Below, one piece after another: positions 20,870-31,421 of a stretch of DNA of 64,000 bases. The notes beneath the pieces were generated by a model, which searched no databases, had not been told where the DNA came from, and saw only the letters and a list, made by a program, of their open reading frames with translations. A program made the translations under genes and the position numbers. This DNA is from Schizophyllum amplum (Eukaryota > Basidiomycota > Agaricomycetes > Agaricales > Schizophyllaceae). The stretch's first letter is position 1, and each line of letters begins with the position of its first letter. Where the stretch lies: assembly GCA_007026445.1 (NCBI GenBank), contig VDMD01000118.1, positions 1 through 64,000 of the forward strand. The letters are read 5' to 3'.

Positions 20870-22581
20870 ATGCCGCCCGAGCGCACGATCGACGTCAAGA
20901 AGCGTAAGAATGGCAAGGAGCCCGAACTCATCCCCCTGCCGGGGCCGGTGGGCCCTAATGGACAATTGACGGAACGGCAGGTCGACATGTACGTTGCCGT
21001 ATTTCGCGAGCGCTACCCCACTGACCCTGTCATCAGCGCATCGATGGTCAACAAGCAACGCAGCGAGCTTCTCGCGCAATATGGGTGCAAGACGACGGGC
21101 AACGCGGAGGTGCTGAAGGAGCGGCTCAGGGAGTTCAGCCGCAATCGCGCGGGCTGGAATATGTGAGCCTCATCGTCGCTCGTTTAGCGCAGTTGCTGAT
21201 CATTGCTGGCCCCTGCAGCGTACTCCCCAGCTACAGAGGGAACCTCAAGGCACAGCCGGAGGGGTCGCGCAAGAAGAAGACGACCAGGGTCAGGCTCTCG
21301 GAGTTCAGGAGGGAGGCTCTTTTCGGCCAGGTAGATGGGGTCGATGTCGAGGGCGGTGGGGGCGTGAGCACGGCGCTGAAAGGACCCGCGCACGGCGCCG
21401 ATCTACTGGCTTGGGTACGTGACCATGCCTCCACCCTATACCAGTACTGATGCTCTGTAGAGCGAACGCAGCTGCGCAAAGCATCCATATGTACCGCCGC
21501 GGCGCAAAACCGACAACTCCCCCGAACGTCAGCAAGGACAGGTCGATGCATCCGACCATCGGCTACGGGCAATCAGTGATGCCCCCTCGCAACATGCCAC
21601 AGCACCGTCGGTGGAAGGCGGCTCGATTTCCCTCGACGTAAGTTTATCTGTTCATCTCGTGCAAGCTCGCAAAACTCATGTGCGGTAGGCGACACAGATA
21701 CTCCAAGCCCTACACGAGCTTCGCCGCGACCTCGTCGTGCCACCGCTCCCTGTCTTACAAGCACCTACGGATGTCCATGCGGCGGCACCAACTACGGCGG
21801 CGCTGTCGGCAGACGTCGAATCTGCGTGCGAGCCTGCAGTGCCGCAAATTCCACCAGCGGCTACCGTGCCACCCTCGCTTGCCGCACCCCGACCAACCGC
21901 TGGCCTGCCGCTGCGCACCCTCGTTCTACCTGCAGAACCGAGATACGGCATACCGGAGCGAACACTCGAGTTCACAGACGACCAGATATGCAACGTCCCT
22001 GTGGGCGGTATCGGCACCGACATCGCCCTCATCGCCCGCTTATGGGACTGCTCAGAGATGTGGTGGAGGCGTGAATCCCCCGTTCACATCCTTGGTCATC
22101 CGATCCCACTCTTCTACTGGCGGGAGCTCCTCGCGGAGCGCGTACCGGCTGTATGGACAAAGTTCAAGTCAATGTACATCAAATGGCGGGTAAGTAACTG
22201 CCGATACCACTCCATGTTCCCCTTGTTGACTCGTGATACCAGGATGCGGCGTTGGAGTTCCGTCGCTTCGAGACGGAGGACGACTTCTGGGCGCGCTGGT
22301 CCAACGATGACGGGAAGCGGCGCACGTTCACGCAAATCACGTCTGCAGTCCGAGCTATACGTATGGACGCTGCTAAGAAGCTAGAAAATATGGCAAGAGC
22401 CCGCTATGGATGTGGTGCGGTGTTCGCCGACAAGTTCTCGTACAGGAAGAGCGGTCAGCTACGGGTTTACCAAAAGCCCGCTCATATTGCACAGAGATTC
22501 ATTGAGCTCCAGGACCTCGAGGGTACCCCTGTTGACCAGGAGCTGCGTCAGCTTGTTGCTGGTGTGCTTGATGACATGTAG
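20870..22581 (+). CDS. Conserved fungal protein with SAP-like N-terminus, function unknown
   Basis: Five exons (20870-21162, 21219-21414, 21461-21637, 21689-22189, 22243-22581) keep one frame of 501 residues, so the gene is intact. Residues about 35-95 look like a SAP-type DNA-binding helix-extended-helix (VNKQRSELLAQYGCKTTGN, EVLKERLREFSRNR), with basic patches nearby (VKKRKNGKE, SRKKKTTRVR). The middle (about 200-330) is Ala/Pro-rich. The C-terminal half is Trp-rich and ordered: VPAVWTKFKSMYIKWRD, DFWARWSNDDGKRRTFTQI and FADKFSYRKSGQLRVY. I recall similar tails only in uncharacterised agaricomycete proteins. It is convergent with the tyrosine recombinase 207 bp away, so a link to a mobile element is possible. 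No enzymatic motif seen. Confidence 0.75.
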
Positions 22582-22788
22582 GCTTCGTAATAAGTTCGTC
22601 TAATTTTCGTACTCTAGTCTATCATCTTTACCTATAACATGCACGTACTATATCTTTCATAATGTGCACCTGTCGTTGACGAAAAGCACACTGCCGTCCG
22701 AACTTGCTCGAAGTCGAAGGTGAAGAAAACAAATAAAACAAACTACTACAACTACAACTTGAACAAGGTGCGTTTCCGCGAGTCTCCG

Positions 22789-24607
22789 TCAACCACACTC
22801 GCATGTACGTCCACACATATGGCACTTCTCAACCGGCCTGATGTTCGGGTTCAGAAAGTCTTCCCTCTTGTTGAATGGATCGTCGTTCCACGAGATGATG
22901 TACTTCACAATTGTGAGGTTTGTGAACTCGCGACTCCATCCGCCCCACTCGCAGATCTTGCGGATGTTCCAACGACGATGCACAACGTAGTACTGGCAAC
23001 CGCCGCGGCGGAATGAGTGGGTGCCATAGGGTATCGGATCGACACCGATGTCCAGAAGGTTGTTTCTGTACATCTCGAGGAACGCGTCCGATGACTGCAA
23101 GTCGAATGGTAAGTCATAAATAACCTGGTACGCTCAGAGCAACTCACCAGGGCGCGTTCCGGGTCGGTGACTACGCGGTCACTATCAGACGAGAAACGGC
23201 GAAAGACGTAGCCGGATTGGATCTTCGACACGTTCAGCCACTCGTTCAATGCAGTGACAGGACAAAGATGGCGCATCTCTGGGGGCTGCCGCCACAGTAC
23301 AAAGGGTTCGACCTCTGCCAGGCAAAGTCAGCTCAAGCTTGATATACCTGCCTGAGATACTCACTTCCATACTGGGATGTCTTGCGATGGGGCAAGGTCA
23401 GTGTGATCTTGTCGTCGTTGTCCGGATCCCTCTCGAGGTTCTCGATCCGAATGTTGAGGACCTCGTCGGAGCGAAGGAGGCAGAGGAAACCGATGATGTA
23501 GATGGCATTGAGCATCCTGCGTTGACGAGGACCGCCCCACAGTGTCTTGTCCTTGTCCTTGCGCGGCGTTGGGGCAGCAATTGAGAGGACCGAGTGCGAG
23601 TCGGATTTTGGTAGCGGGTAGAGCGACGGGTCCATGTTGTGGTGGAATATCTTATGGAGCTTCTCCTAAAAGCAAATAAGCGTCCGCAGATGATAAAATT
23701 ACCGTACAAGTCGAAGAACTCACCAATACAAGCGCGCGTGAACTCGTCGCTGTCTCTCCCGCACGGACCTGTCGTTCTGGGTCAGTAAAGAAGTAAGCGC
23801 CCCGCTGCGTTCCACGAACCTTGCGCTTCCGAAGGCTGATCATGTAACGCGAGACGATAGGCGACACGGAGGGATTGCCAACCTTCCTGCCCATGCCGTC
23901 CTCATGCCAGGGCATGGAGCCTAAGCCGCATAGGTGGCCGAAGATCCACGTCATGGACGCTCGCATCTTCTCTGCCATGCTGTACGAAAGGGGATCATCG
24001 TCGCGCACGGTGCCGTCGAGCTTGAGACGATCACAACTGTATGGCACGCGTGAGCTATCGAGAACAATGGACTTTAGGAGCGAACGGTGAACTCACGCTG
24101 CCATGATCCATAGAACTATAAAGTAATCTGCGTACTGGTGCACGTCCTTAACAAAGAACTGCTCATTTGGCTTGAGTAGGCCTTCGCTGGCGAGAAATTT
24201 CTTCAACTGCGCCGCGAGTCTGTTGGACAAATCAGGAACGTGGACGCGAGCATCCAGCGAGCGAGCACCGAGCAGAAGACGCACCTGCGGTACTCAGCTT
24301 CCGTAGCATCTGAAATTCCCTTCGCAATTCCAGTGACGGCGTGCTGGATATACTCTAGGCGATGTGCGTCAGCGTCCATGCCGTCTTCGACGACGACCTC
24401 CATCGGCTCTTCCTCCTCATCGGAGTCAGGTGCACCATCTTGCAACTGCTCGCCGAGGGTCTCCTGCTCTCCATCTACGTCGTCCTGAAGTTCCTGTTCA
24501 TCAATGAACAGGCTGGGGTGCGCTTTGGGGTACAAGGCCTTCTCAATGCCGGCAAAACGACTGCCAAAGCGAGCCAGAACTGGTGGGATAATCTCTGAGG
24601 CTGCCAT
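22789..24607 (-). CDS. Tyrosine recombinase (Crypton-like integrase)
   Basis: Site-specific DNA recombinase/integrase fold. From the ATG at 24607, exons joined by GT-AG introns keep one frame to the stop at 22789. The N-terminal part is acidic (DSDEEEEPMEVVVEDG). The core-binding region includes LLKPNEQFFVKDVHQYAD and MTWIFGHLCGLGSMPWHEDG. Catalytic residues are in order: Arg in CLLRSDEVLNI, the His-x-x-Arg pair in THSFRRGG, a GGWS turn and Tyr in TIVKYIISW. All four key positions are present, so it may be active. The C-terminus has a Cys cluster, KCHMCGRTCECG, which could bind zinc. Fungal Cryptons and related YR elements are the closest architecture I know; I see no GCR1-type domain. The same strand carries an XPG-like gene 242 bp upstream. 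Confidence 0.8.
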
Positions 24608-24848
24608 GTGCAAACGAAGTGAAGGGGACGCAGGGCAGGGTGGCGAGAATGTACATGAATATCATTGCCTTTATACATAGGGCTACTCAGGAGGAGGCAG
24701 TGTCGTCAGACAGTAACAGGTAGCGGGATGGTAAGACTACGGCACCACTCCTGTAAGCAACCAAGCCACACCCGCCTTGCGAGACCCGGCAAGAGTCCCG
24801 CTATGAGACGTGCAGCAAGACCCTCAAGATTGCATCACTAGGGGCATG

Positions 24849-26584
24849 TCAGACAGGTGAAGCGGAGTTGGACCCTATACGCACCGTGGACATGCGTTCT
24901 GCGAATGGATTGTACAGACGAACTGCAGCCGCCACCCATGGAGAACGGGGAATGATGCTCGTGTCCTGCGTAATGCGCCCTGTTGCAGCGAACTCGAAAA
25001 TCTCGATGGGGATCCCAAACTCGACGATTTGTGGTACGGGTGGTGGAACGCCATCGACAATCAGACCAGGGCCTTGCTGCATATCGATGAGTACTTGCTG
25101 TAGCAAAGCGTGTACTCGCGCGCGTTGGAAACGCACGAAGGCCACGCGACGGTCAATTCTGGAGTAATACTCGACCCGCTCGACACGAGTGAACGAATTG
25201 CGCGGGAGGGTAGCAGACGCTGTCGCAGACTGCCGAAGAGGTGAATGAGCATTCACGAGAGCCTATGAGATGGCCAACTTACTCGAAGAAGGTCGTGCAC
25301 ATATAGACCTTGCCAGAGAGCAAGATCAAACTTCTCCACAAGGATGCAGAAAGTCTGATGCAGTGCATCCGCTGGCGAGCGCGCCACCGCTGATGGTGTG
25401 AACATGGCCCGACACAGAGTAACTACGCGCTTGAGATCAAACATATTCAGAAGGAGGACAACACCTCCACTCATGCGGGAGGTGACCGGAGCGGCGTACG
25501 CCATAGCAATGTCGAGGTGAGGAAAGTCGTGTGGAACCTGATTAATATCGACGTAGCGATATCGAGATAGCCAATCCATTATAGAAGCGCGCCATGCTGG
25601 GAGCTCCTCTGCAAGTTTGCCCGTGCCGGCAAGGTGCGAGAGCCGGTGGCCGAGCTCAGCCCGTGCAATGTCCAGACCCATTGGCATACAGAAAAATGGG
25701 AGGCCCTGAGATACTCGTGAGTTAGCAGTAATTGCATTTATTCCAAACACACCTTCTGGTCGTGGCTGCCGCCAGAAATCAACGCAAATGCCGGGAGGCC
25801 GGCTAGCGGCAAGCCCATTGCTTCAATGTCCTTGCGGCGATAAACTTGCACTGCATCACGGTTCCTGATGTCCGTGCTGCAATGGTTGAGCACATGATAG
25901 ACGTGCGCGTTCGAAACACTCACCTGCGTACAATGAGCTTCGCACCAAAAACAACGACTCCGCAATCGACGGCGAAGACGATATCCACCATGTTCTCGAC
26001 ATTGAGGTAGGCCAGTTCGGCTTCGGCGTCTGCAGGAGCCTGAAAACATTCATTCAGGCGAGTCAAATGGTTGAGGGTGAGCACGTACATCATGTAACAT
26101 ATAACCAAATGCTTCGGCGAGAGCCTTCGTAAGACGTGTGATCTCCTGAGTCTTCGCTGTAGTATGCGGCTGTCGAGGCGTCACAGTGCCGTCGAACACG
26201 AACAGTGTCTCTGCTGGTAGACCAAGCAGCTGAATGCACAGCTTCAAGACGATGGCCATTTCGGGATTGATCGTGGGCTGCGAGTAGAAGAAACGGGGTG
26301 TTGCGTTTCTCGCGCAAGGGCCTTGTCCGATACACGCCGTGACTGCGTAGTCCATAAAGCCACTGTACAAGAGCGTGAGGCGACTACTTGATGGTATGAG
26401 GCAGAACCCACCTCGCGTCAACGCCTAGAACGGGCTTTCGCCCGAGTCGCGCTAACTCGTCAATGCATACGCTCATAAGCGAGCGGGTGTCCGCCACTGC
26501 TTCAATTGTCTGTTGGCGTGGCTGATTAGTTTGTCAGCAGCAACGGGCAGAAGACTTTACCTCCCAGAGGCCGTAGATGCCCAT
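24849..26584 (-). CDS. XPG/Rad2-like nuclease family protein with altered active site
   Basis: From the ATG at 26584 the N-terminus MGIYGLWE is split by an intron from TIEAVADTRSL, as in XPG-N domains (MGI.GLW). VLGVDA and LFVFDG keep two metal-binding Asp positions. The XPG-I region reads PADAEAELAYLN, then VDIVFAVDCGVVVFGAK. Canonical enzymes have E-A-E-A and D-x-D, so the first Glu is Asp and the second Asp is Gly here. The later G-G-D is GGSHDQKGLPF. DNA contacts and cleavage may therefore be weakened. The frame is open through all exons to the stop at 24849. The C-terminal third (VRLYNPFAERMSTV) is family-specific. Flap/Holliday-type substrate is inferred only from fold. It neighbours a tyrosine recombinase on the same strand. 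Confidence 0.72.
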
Positions 26585-29500
26585 GATTGCTGAGGGAAAG
26601 CTGTTGGGAATAGGGGTTGAGTGTCTCAATTAAGATTAAAGGGCGGATGACGCACCGTTCCGCGGCCTCTATACAAACCAAGATAGTACTGTACCACTCT
26701 CGAAGGTGCTTCACTTTTGTTGAGCAGTAGAGCCAGCATCAGTCTGAAATGATAGACAACCATGCGTTGTATACAAGTATGCCGCAATGGTAGTTACGAT
26801 CGAGATGTCGATGCTAGAGGTAGGCGACCTCGACGAACGGCACGCTGTGGAAAGGCAAGCTACATCGTCTACCACATGAGCAGCAACGCTTCAGGCGTTG
26901 CGTGTCCGCGTCCACATTCGGAATGCCATCACTTGATCCCGTGCAGCTCGCATCCGAGCGAACTGCCATGCCCCATGCCCGCGCCCGCGCCCATCCGCTT
27001 AACTGTCCCTTTGCATGCATCACCGTCCCGCATTGACTCGCGCATGTCGCTGTTGGTCATGTTCCACTGCCGCGCCCACCGTAATGCCTGGGAGGTTGCT
27101 TGCCGGGTGCGCTGGCCGCTCTCGCTGGACCAGAAGTCAATGAATCCTGGCAAGTCAGCAAGGAGACCAGGGAAGGCGTCGGAACGCCGTCGCCCCCAAA
27201 GCCTTGAGCAAAAGGTGCCTGCGCTGTTTCGGCCGGGGTGGGCGCCCTGGCGACATGCATGCCGCTGTGACAACGACGGCGAACACGTCTCGACAATGAC
27301 GGCGAACGCGTCTCGACAATGACGGCGAACGCGTCTCGACAAAGTTGAGAGCGTCGACGACGTCGCTCGCGGGACGGCAATACTCATCGGCCAAGATGTG
27401 AGTACGCCTTACCGTCGATGAGTAAGCTACTAAGATGGTTAGCAACGTGATAAGTAATCGGCGAGCCACTCGCCTCGCTCGCCGGACGACATTACATATG
27501 TTCATCGCCTACGGAGGTCTCGGCAATGGTGGGGTGGGTCTGCATGGTGCTGAGCGCGTTGGAACCATGTTGAGATTGTCCTTGAAGAAGGGGGGGGGCT
27601 TGCTCCACGGACGGCGATGCGCGCTGCAGAAAGGTCAGCACCATGTCTAATGGCAAGACGTGCGACACACTTTGCTCTCCCCTAGGATATAGCCATCGTC
27701 TGCTGCAGCACAAGGTTCCATTCAAGAGACATAGACGTGGCGCTTCACGCCGCCGCAATGCGCACCTTCGGCCGCGCGGTGTTGGCCACCTGGCGATGCT
27801 ACGCGCACCGCACCTCCCCATCCTCTACTGCCGACGACTATTCCAACGTCAATGAAAAGTCAGAAATACGAGAAATAGAATCACTCGCCGTAGTACGAGG
27901 CGAAGACTCTATAGCCTCTGAAGGCACTGCACGCCGTCGCTGTGAGCGCGGCCTCGGCCACGCGGCGGGCACATCCGCTGCCGCCAGCACCCGAGACCAC
28001 ACACGTCACGGCATAGCCCCAACCGTCCCACCCGCGACCTAGCCAAGACGTCAATGAGGGAACAATAACACAAAAGACAGAACGACTTGCTGTAGCACAA
28101 AGCGATGCACCGACAGCACGACGGCGGAAGCTCGTCGGTGCGCCGTCACCGTCGCCCAAGTGGTCTACAGTCGCCCAAGCCGTCGAAGGAGTCGGGGGAA
28201 GAAGGCCTTCACGTCGTTGTCGCACTCGCCCCGCGCACATCCAGTTCACAGCGGCACTCGACGCGTCTTTGAGCCTTGCACGCTACATGGGACCATCCCC
28301 TCAACATGCCGAAAGGACGACGGGCCTCAAGGGAGCGCTATCGCTCGCAAGCGGGGTCGTAAACGGCGTCGTAGGGTGAGCTCGGTTAGCATCATACACA
28401 TGCCACGTCCTGAATCGGCCTCCTCGTGCCACCTGCATGCCGCATCCCACCCGCGTCCCAAGTTGCTCGAGTTCAAGCACCTCCTCCGCGTCTCCCCCAT
28501 CAAGTGTGCGTCGCGTAGCCCGCCTGCCGCGTCCTGTGTCCGCTTTTGTTCGAATGCCGAAGTTGGCTGCCATAATCGAGGCGCGAGATCTGGGTGCTCA
28601 CGTGACAAGAGCACCCAGAATTGCTGCATGTCCAACGGCGTGAGAAAGAGCAGCGCTATTGTCGCCCATGAACAGCCTCTGGCCGTGGGCGGTGGGGACG
28701 ATCCCGCCGTCTACGTCACAGCTCACGACAGCCGGCCGTCCCCTGCATGTGCCTCCATCCGGCGTCCCATCGCGTGTCCTTCGCTCTTCAAGTTCCTGCT
28801 CTCATCTGTGTGCCCGCCTGTGCGTCGTCCCACTACATGCGCCCGCCGATGATTGAGAGCAGGTGCAGGAGATGCAACACATCATGGCTGCAGTGGACTT
28901 GGCGCGAGCGCAGCGGGTGGTGTTCGTGCAGAGCGCGCCGATTGCACTGAGGTTGCCGTCCTTGTCCTCGTTGGCACGGGTATACCTCGCCGCGCGCAAG
29001 ATCTCCACGCCAGTTGATGCTGCGCGATGCGCGCTAAGCGCCGGTATACGCGTACTGCGAGCCACAGGTCGCGGCAGACGCGGTCAGCGCGGGTCTGGAG
29101 CTTGGCGAGCACAGGGAGGCGAGACGCGGTGGTCGCGCAGGGGTCCAGCGCGGGGGAGAAAGCCGATGTCCCCTCAACGGCTCCCTACAGGACTGCGAGG
29201 GCATGTGCAAGGTGGGTGAGACGATGTGGTATGTGATTGTGCATACCGGCCCTAGCATTGATGAGCGGGACACGGTACAGAACAGACTTTGACACGTACC
29301 TGCACAGCCCTGTGCCTATCTACTCTCCATGATAGCATTCACATTGAGCTCGACCTGCATGTTGTGGTCCTCGTTTGTCGTGGAGGTGCTCCAGCTCGAC
29401 ATAGCACTAGTACGCTTCCAGAAGTGAAGAGGGAGGACAAGGCTGACAGACAAAATAGTGGTGATGCTTTTGGTAGAGGTGTGGTGTTGAGGACGACAGG

Positions 29501-30037
29501 GAGGCCAACCGTGACGACGAGCGGACGGCGAAAGGACGATGAGCGGACGGCGAGAGGACGGCGATGGTGACGAGAGGGAACCGACAAGGCCTGGGAAAAT
29601 CGCGATCACGGGATTTGCGTGGCAAAGGGCCGCCGCCGTTAGGACTGTGGTTGAAAACACATCTGACTGTGTTTCTTACCTGGCCGAAGGTCTTCGGATG
29701 CGCTCTGGCAGGGAATTTGGCGGAGGGACAGCATCCCACGCAGCAGGGTCAAGCAGGAGAAACACAGTGCGTCTGACGGCAACCTCCGCCCGGCTCCTCG
29801 CCGCGTGTCGACGGTGTCCCATCGGCCTGCTGCATCATCACGTCTAACTCGCTGTCACAGCACCACAGAACCCTGGCCGCGTGTTTAATTTCCGTACCTC
29901 ATTGTTCCCTCACCTGAACCTGACCTGATCCTCGCCCTCTCAGATCTCAGCAGTCGCGCCTCACCATATTTCTACGTACCGTCCGTCTTGTTCTGTCCCT
30001 CCATCTCCCACTCTCGCAAACTTACCACAGCCTCAGT
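26585..30037. other. Gene-poor, repeat-bearing region
   Basis: About 3.4 kb without a gene I can defend. It holds a 23-bp tandem repeat (27271-27341), a g-run at 27591-27597, a near-palindrome ggtgctcacgtgacaagagcacc near 28592, and a purine-rich near-repeat of gagcggacggcgaaaggac type at 29518-29570. Frames such as 28160-28852 (+) and 26929-27387 (-) look like chance or decayed coding: they lack family matches and splice-consistent extensions. It could be degraded transposon sequence. Confidence 0.45.
27271..27341 (+). repeat. 23-bp tandem repeat, about three copies
   Basis: The unit cgacaatgacggcgaacgcg+tct is present twice perfectly (from about 27291), preceded by a diverged copy (acaacgacggcgaacacgtct) and followed by a truncated one. 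A 23-nt unit would shift frame on each copy, so it is unlikely to be coding. Confidence 0.75.
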
Positions 30038-30232
30038 ATGCCTCCCACGCAGCTTGCATCGGAAGCTTTGGCCTCGAAAGGCTATGGGACTCTCGCGTAC
30101 GGACCCGGCGTCACCGCGGCCGTCGCCTTCGCTGACCAGATGTGAGTGCTGCTTTTTCTCTGATTTCATCGGTCTATCTGCGCTATATTCCATAGCTTCC
30201 TGCACGGACTTGCTCTCATTTCTCATGTATGA
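30038..30232 (+). CDS. Possible small spliced gene, 46 residues, unknown
   Basis: An ATG at 30038 follows a pyrimidine-rich leader (29880-30037) typical of a fungal 5' UTR. Exon 1 (30038-30141) encodes MPPTQLASEALASKGYGTLA... and ends at a good donor (gtgagtg). A 54-nt intron ends at ccatag (30195). Exon 2 (30196-30232) adds IFLHGLALISHV and a stop. The last 25 residues are mostly hydrophobic, so a small membrane protein or a remnant of a longer gene are both possible. Two copies of an 18-bp unit (atgtatgaggctcgacgc, 30224-30259) start at the stop codon. No family recognised. Confidence 0.35.
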
Positions 30233-31421
30233 GGCTCGACGCATGTATGAGGCTCGACGCCGGGTGCGGGAAGCTCGTCGTGCTCTTATATTCTATGTTT
30301 CTACTTTTTCGGCCGCCATTAGACGGGCACCCATTCGCGCTCCCACATATCCAGTACAATCCCATTGCCGCTCAAGGCGCGCTTTTCTACGCCACGGGCG
30401 ACGGCTGGATGGGTGCGCGCGCGGCGCGCGGTTGGACTTGCGCGGATTCGGGCGAAACGCCGGATTGGGCGCGAGCGCCGGCGATGGGGGCAGCGGAGGG
30501 TTTTTTTGTATTTTCCGATTTCGGTTTCGGTTTCCGGGTTTCCGCGCGTGCGCGGCGGGACGTTCGAATAGGGGGCGGCCGGCGCATCCGGGGCTACGTG
30601 GGGCGGTCTGGGCTGTGACCGTGACTACCTGTGTTTCCGTCGGTCGTAAGATTTACTTCTCCCACCTGTTGCAGCACTTGCTCCCTTGTACGCCTAAGCA
30701 GAGATCCCGAAGAATATATAGCTTGCATTATTTCGTTCAACCGTCTTCTAGCAACCATTTTTTCGTTATTGAGACGTATCGGATAGTGGAGGTCAACACA
30801 GGCCCTGTGCAAGCCCTCATCGCACGAACAGAGGTTTCTTCTCAACTGAGTCCCTCTCAACTGACTCCTCTTGTGAGTTCGGAATTGTGAGCCTGAGCCT
30901 GAAGTTCTGCCCGTTACGTGACAGAAGGGCTTGCGGGAAAAGTCTCTGATTGGTCACTGCAACGCGCTCTAGATGCTGATGGTCATGATCTCGCTCAAGA
31001 CGTCCGCGTCAAAGATTCGGAAAGTGACGAGGGTGCGGGTGCCTCTTGTCCGCTGTGCGCAGCCTGAAATGGGGGACTGAAGGCTGACTGCGATACCGAA
31101 CATACGGAGTCTGCCCTTGAACCCTTTGCTTCTGTCAGTTGAGGGAGGGCAGTCGTGATGGCTGCAGGCGGCCTTGTGAGGCCACTTCGCGAACGCATGC
31201 AACTGATCTGGTTCTTTAGTTCTAGTATGCGCCACGTGGGACGTGCCGACTGTGGCTGTGATAGGCGCCACATGTCATATGGCAGGCGCCGAGGCGGGTT
31301 ACTTCCTATTTGGCTCAGGTTTCACTCCACAGCCCATCTCGCTTGGCAATTGGCTGGCAATTGGTCTGCCCACAGCACGTTCCTTGTCTTCCTGCTCCAT
31401 CTCTTCCCTTCCTTTACTCCT
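30233..31421. other. Intergenic, no firm gene
   Basis: Begins with the duplicated 18-mer. Frames through 30300-30620 are open but very GC-biased, with no family match. The last 400 bp form the upstream region of the secreted/transmembrane gene. Nothing else recognised. Confidence 0.4.

Noticed and set aside
28160..28852. 230-codon frame in the gene-poor region
   Set aside because: No dom­ain, no sensible start, composition typical of chance frames in GC-rich DNA.
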